Assembly (NCBI GenBank): GCA_965222005.1
Contig: OZ244935.1
Span: forward strand, 2,418,001 to 2,482,000
Origin: CBDCTM01 sp965222005
GTDB lineage: Bacteria; Bacteroidota; Bacteroidia; Chitinophagales; Saprospiraceae
Length of the DNA: 64,000 bases
Reading direction: 5' to 3'
A program made the translations under genes and the position numbers. Positions within the stretch are counted from its first letter, which is position 1; the number at the start of each line of letters is the position of its first letter. Below are positions 18,604-26,254 of this stretch, piece by piece. The notes beneath the pieces are model-generated. The model searched no databases. It was given only the letters and a program-made list of their open reading frames with translations, and was not told the DNA's origin.

Positions 18604-20793
18604 ATGAGAACTCTTATTTCAAGCTTTTTTCTTGCCCTGCTTAGCTTACAGGCGCTCTCTGCCCAAAACCAGTCCCCCTATTTTCATGTCAGCACGGAAG
18701 GAATTACCTCCGAACAATTTCCTTTGCTATCCACGTCGGCTCAGGTAAACATCACCGGCCCCATTGCAGATGTGACCGTCAGGCAGGTTTACAAAAACAG
18801 TGGAGATAGAACGATAGAAGCCATTTATGTCTTCCCGGCTTCTACGCGGGCGGCGGTTTATGCCATGAGTATGCGTATTGGGGAGCGCCTTGTCAAAGCG
18901 GAGATCCAGGAAAAGAATCAAGCCCGGCAAACCTATGAGAAGGCAAAGCAGGAAGGTAAGCACACGAGCCTGCTGGAGCAGTTTCGCCCCAATGTGTTTC
19001 AGATGAACGTAGGCAATATTTTGCCCGGCGACTCCATCGAAGTGCTATTGAAATACAATGAATTCTTAATCCCGGAAGGGAAGGTGTACCGCTTTGTGTA
19101 TCCCACCGTAGTGGGGCCGAGATTCGCCGATCCCAAGCACGCCAATACCAATGCCTCCTTTGTGAATATGCCATACAGCAAAAAAGGTACAGCGCCCTTC
19201 TACGACTTTGATATCCAGATCGAGCTGAATGCAGGGATGGAACTGGGCGGCCCTTCCCACTGTGTGAATATTGATGAGCTTACCCCCTCTACCGCTTCTA
19301 TCCGCTTGGACCCTGCGGATGTGAAAAAAGGCAATCAGGATTTTATCTTTCATTATAGCCTTGCTGGTAATGAAATTTCAAAAGGAACCTTCCTGTACGA
19401 ACAAGGCGGGGAGCAATTTTTTCTGACTATGCTGGAACCGCCGCGCAGGATAAGCAGTGATGATATTCCGGCGCGCGAGTATCTGTTCGTGATGGATGTC
19501 TCCGGCTCTATGAATGGCTTCCCGATCCAGATATCAAAAAAACTGATTAAGGATTTGGTGTCGAAGCTAAAACCTTCGGATAAATTCAATGTGCTGTTAT
19601 TTGCAAGTAGTTCCAGGGTGTTGGCAGAGCGATCGTTAGCTGCCAATGCCCAAAACGTGGGCATAGCTCTTGACTTTATCGACCAGCCAAATGGCGGTGG
19701 CGGCACGCACTTGCTGCCTGCATTGAAAAGAGCATTGGCGATGCCTACTGATAAGAAGATCAATTCCCGCACTATTGTAGTGGTTACCGATGGTTTTGTG
19801 CATGTGGAAAGAGAATCCTTCCAATTGATTGCTCAAAATTTGAACAAAAGCAATCTGTTTGCCTTCGGCATTGGCAAGAGTGTGAACCGCCACATCATAG
19901 AAGGGATGGCCCATGCCGGGCAGGGAGAAGCTTTTATCATTACGCAACAAAAGTACGCCACCAAAGAGGCTGACCGCTTTAGAAAATATATCCAGACACC
20001 TGTACTGACCAATATCGAGATCAGCTTTGATGACTTTGATGCTTATGATGTTTGGCCGCAGAGCATCCCCGATCTTCTGGCAGAACGCCCTCTCTATATA
20101 TTTGGCAAATACAAAGGATCTGCAAAAGGTGAGATCAATATCAAGGGCTATCAGGGAAGCCGTGCCTACGAGGAAACGATCAAGGTCAACCGCCGTATGA
20201 AGCGTTCGTCGAATCACCCGATTCGCTATTTGTGGGCTCGGGAAAAGATCAGATGGCTGGATGATCTGAACAGCCTGTCGAAAACTACAGAGGCGGTGAA
20301 AGAAGTAACAGACCTGGGCCTGAAATATAATTTGCTGACACAGTTTACCTCCTTTGTCGCTGTTGAAGAAGAGCAAGTGCTGGCAGCGGGGAGTGCTTCC
20401 GAAAGGGTGAAACAGGTACTGCCGCTTCCCGGAGGAATGTCGAATTATGCTATCGGATTTGAACTGAAAATTGACGAAGTTGCCCTAGCGAATCAAGAAA
20501 ACCCTGCCCGGCAATTGTTTGTGCAGATCAGTGGAAATGCCAATGCAAAGTTTATGGAATCATTGAAGCATATGCTGACTCATTCCGTTCGTTTTACTAA
20601 AGAAGAGAAAGCTTTTTTGAACAGCAATACCCTGCAAATCGAGTACAATCTGCTAACGGATCGCTGGCTTATTAGCGATGCACGGAATCAATTAACAGCG
20701 CAGTTCAAAGTGCAATTGGCCGAGCTGTTGTACAACTTATCCCAAGAGCCTGCAAATTCTTTCAAACTGAAAATCAACATGTTATGGGTTTAG
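18604..20793 (+). CDS. VIT and von Willebrand A domain secreted protein
   Basis: The product has 729 residues with a signal peptide (MRTLISSFFLALLSLQALSAQ). Residues 40-160 are a VIT domain (ADVTVRQVYKNSGDRTIEAIYVFP, ARQTYEKAKQEGKH, FRPNVFQMNVGNILPGDSIEV). Residues 290-470 are a vWA domain with an intact MIDAS motif DVSGSMNG, whose Asp is residue 298, and a later TIVVVTDGF. The C-terminal 250 residues are not assigned. VIT-vWA proteins resemble inter-alpha-trypsin-inhibitor heavy chains and in bacteria often accompany sortase- or exosortase-like systems. No exosortase is visible here. The gene overlaps the next one by 10 bases, suggesting translational coupling. It runs divergently from the broken regulator. 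Confidence 0.88.
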   Translation: MRTLISSFFLALLSLQALSAQNQSPYFHVSTEGITSEQFPLLSTSAQVNITGPIADVTVRQVYKNSGDRTIEAIYVFPASTRAAVYAMSMRIGERLVKAEIQEKNQARQTYEKAKQEGKHTSLLEQFRPNVFQMNVGNILPGDSIEVLLKYNEFLIPEGKVYRFVYPTVVGPRFADPKHANTNASFVNMPYSKKGTAPFYDFDIQIELNAGMELGGPSHCVNIDELTPSTASIRLDPADVKKGNQDFIFHYSLAGNEISKGTFLYEQGGEQFFLTMLEPPRRISSDDIPAREYLFVMDVSGSMNGFPIQISKKLIKDLVSKLKPSDKFNVLLFASSSRVLAERSLAANAQNVGIALDFIDQPNGGGGTHLLPALKRALAMPTDKKINSRTIVVVTDGFVHVERESFQLIAQNLNKSNLFAFGIGKSVNRHIIEGMAHAGQGEAFIITQQKYATKEADRFRKYIQTPVLTNIEISFDDFDAYDVWPQSIPDLLAERPLYIFGKYKGSAKGEINIKGYQGSRAYEETIKVNRRMKRSSNHPIRYLWAREKIRWLDDLNSLSKTTEAVKEVTDLGLKYNLLTQFTSFVAVEEEQVLAAGSASERVKQVLPLPGGMSNYAIGFELKIDEVALANQENPARQLFVQISGNANAKFMESLKHMLTHSVRFTKEEKAFLNSNTLQIEYNLLTDRWLISDARNQLTAQFKVQLAELLYNLSQEPANSFKLKINMLWV

Positions 20794-21842
20794 TCGGCAA
20801 AGTATGCATGGCTCTGATAGCGGCAGCTTGCCTGGCAGGCTGGCTGCTGCTTTCCCACTTCACCTTCGAAGCCGAAAGCATAGCCTCTGCCGAAGCTTGC
20901 ACCGATTCGGACGAGGAGCAACAACTAAGGAGGTCGATCACTTTTTTGCTCGGTGAAGACAAGCCCGGCTATTCCTATTTTTCACTTGCCGAAGCGCACT
21001 TTTTATTCGATGAGCAGGAAAAAACGGATGTGCTGGTCAAGTCTTGCCGATCATTGGAAGACCTGATTTACTATCTCAACCACCACTCAGGAAGCTTTAG
21101 CTGGGAAACGATCCAGATCGTACTGCATGGAAATCCCTACAACGGTCTTTCCCTTCCGATTGTGAATGATGGGCCGCGCGCCACGCCCCGCAACCTGATA
21201 AAGGCTATGCTGAAGGGCACCCTCCCCAAGCTGCAAACGAATGCACTGGATACTTGTACGCGGATCAATTTTTGGGCATGTGGTATCGGTAAAAGCCCGT
21301 TTATCAATATTGCGTTGGACAGCTTTTTTCGATTGCCCGACGGCCGTTTGCCCCTTATTTATACCTCTCCTCACTTCGTGGTATTCAAGGAAGTGGGGAA
21401 GGGCGTTGCGCCCAAGCGGCTGAGAGCAAGTTACTGGCCCTATATTTTTAAGCGCGGCTACCGGCCGGGCGATGTACAGATTAGCCGGGAGCTGGCCCGC
21501 CAATTTCCGGAGGCAGGTGTAAACTGGCGCACCGCCCTCCAATCCAGCCAACCGAATGATCGGCAGGCTGAGTTTCAGAACAGCTTCCACATTCCCGTGT
21601 CCTGGACTGCTATTTATCCTACCAAAGCCAGCCGCCCTTCGGTAAAAACGAAAGAGGAGAAAATGAAATGGATCCAATCACAGCCCGAACTGATGAGCCG
21701 GATTGAAGAGCTGAACATTCCGATCGATAAATTTACCTGGACGGTCAATAAAATTATTCATACCAACGAACAGGGAAAGCGGCAGGCAGCTATTAAGGCC
21801 ATAGGGATGGCTACGGTGATGTGTGTGTTGGAGGAGGTGTGA
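20784..21842 (+). CDS. Membrane-anchored protein with His-Gly/Cys pattern, partner of the VIT-vWA protein
   Basis: The product has 352 residues; the ATG at 20784 overlaps the end of the VIT-vWA gene (ATGGGTTTAG). Residues 5-24 form a signal anchor. The middle contains a hydrophobic strand ending in His-Gly (IQIVLHGNPYNG, H115) and a second strand ending in Ala-Cys-Gly (INFWACGIGKSP, C166). This spacing and strand context recall clan CD (caspase, gingipain or clostripain-like) peptidase folds and DUF4347-like domains, though the Cys context differs from the classical DxCxS/G form. A basic, Trp/Tyr-rich C-terminal half is unassigned. I do not recognise the family, and peptidase activity is a hypothesis. 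The tight overlap implies joint function with the vWA protein. Confidence 0.75.
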   Translation: MGLVGKVCMALIAAACLAGWLLLSHFTFEAESIASAEACTDSDEEQQLRRSITFLLGEDKPGYSYFSLAEAHFLFDEQEKTDVLVKSCRSLEDLIYYLNHHSGSFSWETIQIVLHGNPYNGLSLPIVNDGPRATPRNLIKAMLKGTLPKLQTNALDTCTRINFWACGIGKSPFINIALDSFFRLPDGRLPLIYTSPHFVVFKEVGKGVAPKRLRASYWPYIFKRGYRPGDVQISRELARQFPEAGVNWRTALQSSQPNDRQAEFQNSFHIPVSWTAIYPTKASRPSVKTKEEKMKWIQSQPELMSRIEELNIPIDKFTWTVNKIIHTNEQGKRQAAIKAIGMATVMCVLEEV

Positions 21843-21927
21843 TTTGCTCGGTATGTGCTTCAAGTCTGGATTTTACTATTTCCGGGGACTTGTTTACAGT
21901 TCCTGATACTACTTTGTGTAGTGTCTC

Positions 21928-24477
21928 TTACTTCTCTCCAAAGGCCTTAAACAGTCCTCCCAGCACTTGCAAAACATTGGATACAACGGCCTCATCCTGT
22001 ACAGGTATTTTCAGATAAGCCTGCCCTGTATGGGGATCCTTATCAGTAAGGCTGTTGATCAGGTGCTGTGTTTTTTCAGGGCTGTTCAGGGTTTGGGCCA
22101 GACCGCGGAGGAAGGAGATACCCGACTGCATCAGCTCTTGTGGCGTATTGGGCGTTGTGCCATTATGTTGCCCTTGGCGAGCCGGCTTGCCTTTTTCCGG
22201 AGCCCGTTCGAGCGGTTCGGGAACATCATCGTCACCCATGATGGGCGTAGGTAAAGCAGGAGCGCCAGGCTTTTGTTGGTCGGCGGCAGGAGGAGGAGCG
22301 ATTTCGGCGGTTTCTTCTTCCATTGCAGATTGCGATTCGATATCTGATACCCATTGGCCGCCGGTGAGATCTTCCATTTTGCCCATAAACTCGTTGAAAC
22401 GGCTGGTTCGCATAAAGATCACATCTTCCCCGTCGTCCAATACGCCTTTTGCCATAGAAGCTTTGAATTTAAGCACACTGAGCATTCGATGTTCAATGGT
22501 GCCGGCACTTATAAGGTTGATAACCTGTACAGCACTTTTTTGTCCCATTCGCCATACCCGGGCGATACGTTGCTCTAATACGGCGGGGTTCCAGGGTACA
22601 TCGAGGTTGATCACCAGGCTGGCAGCCTGTAAGTTGAGGCCTACGCCACCCGCATCAGTAGAGAGGAAAACGTGGCAGTTGGGGTCTTCTTTAAAATTTT
22701 TCAACAGATCACCACGCTTGGTGCTGGGAACACTGCCATGTAAGAACTGATGGCCTATGGATCGACTTTCCATTTCTTCAGCTACCAGGTCGAGCATGCG
22801 TTTCCATTGGCTGAAAATAACTACTTTGGCCGTAGGGTCATTGGTGAAGAATTCTTCCAAAATGCACATCAACTCGTTGATCTTAGTATCGTGGCGGGAG
22901 GTTTGGTCGAGTATATAGGTAGAATCGCATACCATTCGCATCTGGCTCAACGAGAGTAAGAGCCGTTTGCGATCTTTTTCATTCAGGAAGCGTTGCCGCC
23001 GCCATTTAGCTACCAATCTAGCTACTAATTCTTTAAACTCATCGTGAATGATCTTTTGGTCGAGCGTCATAGGAACGAGCAATGTTTTATCCATTCTCCC
23101 GGGCAATTGTTTAAGAACCTGTTTTTTAGTACGTCTTAGCAAAACATCGGAAAGTACTTTACTGATGTTTTTGAGGTCTTTGAAACCAATTATTCGACCT
23201 GAGTTGGTATCCTTGATTTGGTATTGTTCCAGAAATAGATAAAGTGGTGGTAACCTAAACTGATCCACCACCTGCATAATAGAATAGAGCTCTTCCAATT
23301 TGTTTTCGAGAGGTGTTCCGGTAAGCACAAAAGCATGGGGCGTTTTGAGCTTTTTGATAGCTGTACTGGTTTTGGTGGCCCAGTTTTTTATACGCTGAGC
23401 TTCGTCGAGGATGAGAATATCAAATTCCAGGTCATTAAGTTGAGCCAGGTCGTTTTTCACTGTATGGTATCCAGCGATGAAGTAGGGGCAATCCACCTCT
23501 TGGTACTGTTTTCGGCGCGACAAAACGGTGCCTTCTACCACGTGGGCTTCATTTGTAGTAAAACGTTCTATTTCTGTTTTCCATTGATATTTCAATGATG
23601 TTGGGCATACTACCAGTATTTTCAAAGCGTCAAAGTGCTTCTGATACAGCTCTGCAGTAGCAATGGCCTGGATAGTTTTGCCCAATCCCATTTCATCCGC
23701 AATCAGACAGCGGCTTGCATTAGCAGCGAACAATACGCCCTGTTTTTGGTATTCATACAATTTGACATTCAATAACTTGTCGAAGAGCGGGCTTTTAAGC
23801 CCTTTGCTGAAAAGGCGATCGATTTTAGCTTTACGATTGAGTGCCTCGCGAAAGCCCAGTACAAATTCGAGTGCGTCATCATAGCATTTAAAAGCAGAAC
23901 TTATTTTTTTTGCCCGGGCCAACAATTTTTCAAAATGGGTAAATCCCTTTTCTGTCAACTCAAGCTGATCACTGAAGTAGGCTTTAGCCAGTTTCTGAAA
24001 AGCATTTATTTGGTCACTTCCAATGCTCAGTTTTATCTTGCGCCCTTGCTGGTAATCGAGGTATATTGAGCTGTGCTTTGGAATATATCCTGCTTTGAGG
24101 ACGCGCTTGATCCCTCGTTTGTTTTCAAGTTTGTGGAGTACAAACCCAATGTGTTTGCATACACCAAGGCGATTGGTTTTGTAGTCCATACAGGAGCAAA
24201 AGTTGGCACTATCATCGCGGGAGCGTATGGCTACCTTGTACGAATTTCCGGTATCCGTATTCTGTACCTGCCAGTCGGAATACACGGCGTGATCGCCAAC
24301 ATTGGTCATTTTAAAAGGGCTGGTTTTGCCGTATTGTCTCCGGAGAGCAGCTTGCCAGTCAGCGAGTGACATGTCTTCTGGCTGCCTGTAATAGCTAATC
24401 TTTTTTTCTTTCCTTTTTTTGGGTTGGATAACTTTCTTGCGAGACTGTTTGGTGGTTTTCTCTTTTCGGGTAGCCAT
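21928..24477 (-). CDS. SWIM zinc finger plus SNF2-type helicase
   Basis: The product has 849 residues. A Lys/Arg-rich start (residues 1-27) precedes a SWIM-type zinc finger at about residues 90-112 (FCSCMDYKTNRLGVCKHIGF: C-x-C...C-x-H). The SNF2 ATPase follows with Walker A DEMGLGKTIQ near residue 262, the DEAQ box (ILILDEAQRIKNW), LTGTPLENKLEELYSIM, and in the second lobe VVIFSQWKRMLDLV, STDAGGVGLNLQAASLVINLD and EQRIARVWRMGQ. The C-terminal 150 residues are Pro/Glu-rich and low complexity. SNF2 proteins remodel protein-DNA complexes or RNA polymerase. It is convergent with the vWA pair and divergent from the exopolysaccharide locus, with no restriction or methylase gene near, so a defence role is not supported. 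Confidence 0.92.
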   Translation of the reverse strand: MATRKEKTTKQSRKKVIQPKKRKEKKISYYRQPEDMSLADWQAALRRQYGKTSPFKMTNVGDHAVYSDWQVQNTDTGNSYKVAIRSRDDSANFCSCMDYKTNRLGVCKHIGFVLHKLENKRGIKRVLKAGYIPKHSSIYLDYQQGRKIKLSIGSDQINAFQKLAKAYFSDQLELTEKGFTHFEKLLARAKKISSAFKCYDDALEFVLGFREALNRKAKIDRLFSKGLKSPLFDKLLNVKLYEYQKQGVLFAANASRCLIADEMGLGKTIQAIATAELYQKHFDALKILVVCPTSLKYQWKTEIERFTTNEAHVVEGTVLSRRKQYQEVDCPYFIAGYHTVKNDLAQLNDLEFDILILDEAQRIKNWATKTSTAIKKLKTPHAFVLTGTPLENKLEELYSIMQVVDQFRLPPLYLFLEQYQIKDTNSGRIIGFKDLKNISKVLSDVLLRRTKKQVLKQLPGRMDKTLLVPMTLDQKIIHDEFKELVARLVAKWRRQRFLNEKDRKRLLLSLSQMRMVCDSTYILDQTSRHDTKINELMCILEEFFTNDPTAKVVIFSQWKRMLDLVAEEMESRSIGHQFLHGSVPSTKRGDLLKNFKEDPNCHVFLSTDAGGVGLNLQAASLVINLDVPWNPAVLEQRIARVWRMGQKSAVQVINLISAGTIEHRMLSVLKFKASMAKGVLDDGEDVIFMRTSRFNEFMGKMEDLTGGQWVSDIESQSAMEEETAEIAPPPAADQQKPGAPALPTPIMGDDDVPEPLERAPEKGKPARQGQHNGTTPNTPQELMQSGISFLRGLAQTLNSPEKTQHLINSLTDKDPHTGQAYLKIPVQDEAVVSNVLQVLGGLFKAFGEK

Positions 24478-24738
24478 GTTGTATACTGATATTTATGAGT
24501 GGAATAAAGCAAAAATACGCTATTTATTTTTTGTAAAGCTTCCGCATTCAGTAAAATTGTTTCAAATTGTAAATGGCGGGGCGAATCGTTGATGCCGTAG
24601 TGTGAATCAGGGGTTGAGTATCGATTGAGAATCTTTTATGGAGAGCGGCTGGCAGCCATTGGTGAAAGTGAGCATTCTATGAAAAGCAAAGTTGTAAGGG
24701 TGTGTGTCCCAAATCGCACAATTTTTTTTTTTGTGTAA

Positions 24739-25182
24739 ATGCCAACCAATTACATTATGAATGAATCAAAGCAAATAGTAGACAAGATACTGGAATCGCT
24801 GCGCGAAGCAATTGCCTGTTCGAGTGCGGGCGATACCATCAAATTTGCACCCCTGGCTTTCAACGACACCATACAGCTGACTTCGGCGCAGCTCACCGTG
24901 AGCAAAGATATTTCAATCGTCACCGAGCTCAACAATGATATCTTTATCGAGGCGGTTTCTTTGGAAAGGGTACTGATGATCAGCCCGGGCAGTAGCGTGG
25001 TATTTGAAGGATTGGAGGTAATATGTGGCAATGGGGTGGAAGGGCGCTGTATTTTCAATGAAGGAGTGCTCACCATCCACAATGTGCAGCTGCATGACCC
25101 AGCTGCCGGATCGGGTGGAAATAGCGTAAAAAATAGTGGTGACATCCAGCTCGAAGGAGAGATAATGATTAAAAAAGAATAG
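24739..25182 (+). CDS. Small beta-helix-like protein of unknown function
   Basis: The product has 147 residues from the ATG at 24739; an ATG six codons later (MNESKQIVDK) is an equally good start. The sequence has the pattern SLREAIACSSAGDTIKFAP followed by NDTIQLTSAQLTVSKDISIVTELNNDIFIEA, which is the first coil of many secreted parallel beta-helix proteins (polymorphic outer-membrane type). Later strands read GSSVVFEGLEVICGNG and GVLTIHNVQLHDP. There is no signal peptide and no C-terminal sorting domain, unlike large relatives. It may be a stand-alone cytosolic fragment. It lies just upstream of the polysaccharide export genes on the same strand. Confidence 0.55.
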   Translation: MPTNYIMNESKQIVDKILESLREAIACSSAGDTIKFAPLAFNDTIQLTSAQLTVSKDISIVTELNNDIFIEAVSLERVLMISPGSSVVFEGLEVICGNGVEGRCIFNEGVLTIHNVQLHDPAAGSGGNSVKNSGDIQLEGEIMIKKE

Positions 25183-25268
25183 CCGATCCCCTCATTCTAC
25201 CGAGGCACGATAATTGAAGCATATACCCGATAGCTTTCTTTTATCGAGTATTGAACCTCCACAGTAGG

Positions 25269-26096
25269 ATGATGAAAAGTTTTGGCCCGATCAGCAAAAT
25301 TGCTCTATTTTTTGGTTTTTACGGGATGCTATTGCTCCAATCCTGTGTGTCTCACAAGGAAATTACAAGCTTGAATGGTAAAGAAAATGTGCCCAAGGAT
25401 CTGCGCACCGAAAAGGAGATAAGTACCTCTGTTTTGTACAAGTTCAAGCCCTATGAAATCCAGCCTTACGATCAGCTAATGATACGCCTCAACGCTTTTG
25501 ACGGCAGCACCGAGGACTTTCTGAATCGCGAATTTTCGGTAAACAGCGATGGCGGCAACAATATTGATTTTAGCCCGGAAACAGTCTATTTCAGTAGCTT
25601 TTCGGTAGATGAGAAAGGCAACATCGACCTGCCTTTTTTGGGCAGCAAGAAAGTGAGCGGCATGACCGTTAAGCAGCTCAAAAAGGAATTGGATAAAGAC
25701 TATGAGCCCCATCTGCGCTTTGCATCAGCTTTGGTAAAGCTGGGAAATAAACGCTTTACCGTGATCGGCGAAGTCAATGACCCGGGCGTATATTACATGT
25801 ACAATGAGCAAGTCACGCTGCTGGATGCTATTGGCATGGCCGGCGATTTCACCGACTTTGCCAATCGCCAAAAGGTAAAGGTTATCCGGCAGACCAATGG
25901 TCATGCCCGCGCCGTGTATCTCAATCTCAATAGGTCCGACTTCCTCACTACCGAGTTCTATTACACCCGCCCCTCAGATGTCATTTACATAGAACCGATC
26001 AAGAAAAAATCGCTGGAGGTAAGCTCCCAAACGGTAGGCGTCGTCATTTCTGCCATTTCCCTAGGTACACTCGTACTCACCCTCTTGTTTAAATGA
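25269..26096 (+). CDS. wza-like: Wza-like outer-membrane polysaccharide export lipoprotein
   Basis: Starting at the ATG at 25269 (MMKSFGPISK) rather than an in-frame TTG at 25251 gives 275 residues. A signal sequence ends in a lipobox (LLLQSC). A Poly_export domain (YEIQPYDQLMIRLNAFDG ... VDEKGNIDLPFLGSKKVSGMTVKQLKKEL) is followed by a SLBB domain (RFTVIGEVNDPGVYYMYNEQVTLLDAIGMAGDFTDFANRQKV). The C-terminus carries a hydrophobic segment (VGVVISAISLGTLVLTLLF), typical of Bacteroidota versions. The protein forms the outer-membrane exit pore for capsule or exopolysaccharide. It is followed by the Wzc-like gene, forming the export pair. Confidence 0.93.
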   Translation: MMKSFGPISKIALFFGFYGMLLLQSCVSHKEITSLNGKENVPKDLRTEKEISTSVLYKFKPYEIQPYDQLMIRLNAFDGSTEDFLNREFSVNSDGGNNIDFSPETVYFSSFSVDEKGNIDLPFLGSKKVSGMTVKQLKKELDKDYEPHLRFASALVKLGNKRFTVIGEVNDPGVYYMYNEQVTLLDAIGMAGDFTDFANRQKVKVIRQTNGHARAVYLNLNRSDFLTTEFYYTRPSDVIYIEPIKKKSLEVSSQTVGVVISAISLGTLVLTLLFK

Positions 26097-26107
26097 TGGT
26101 CGGGGTC

Positions 26108-26185
26108 CAGATGGCCAGACATTTGATGGCCAGATTGAAGGCTTCCCATAGTCTGAACGTCTAGAAGTCTGAAGCCCGAATATCC
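26108..26185. repeat. Short imperfect repeats in the wza-wzc gap
   Basis: The 158-base gap between the export lipoprotein and the chain-length protein holds two copies of GATGGCCAGA and three TCTGAA/TCTAGAA-type words (GTCTGAACG, GTCTAGAAG, TCTGAAGCC). No gene or clear hairpin terminator is seen. Such low-complexity intergenic words may be dispersed repeats of the genome, but copy number elsewhere cannot be judged here. Confidence 0.4.
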
Positions 26186-26254
26186 GGCCTCTTTACTGGC
26201 ACTGTGCTTGCATCATATATTGAGTTGATTAATGCGTATTAATATTGTTTTAGT

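Noticed and set aside
19636..20376. 246-codon minus-strand open frame
   Set aside because: It lies wholly within the VIT-vWA coding region, which has clear domain support.
22055..22750. 231-codon plus-strand open frame
   Set aside because: It mirrors the SNF2 helicase gene; Ser/Pro/Arg-rich translation is typical of an antisense shadow.
21928..24477. SNF2 helicase as part of a defence system such as DISARM
   Set aside because: No methylase, phospholipase-D or other DISARM partner genes are next to it.
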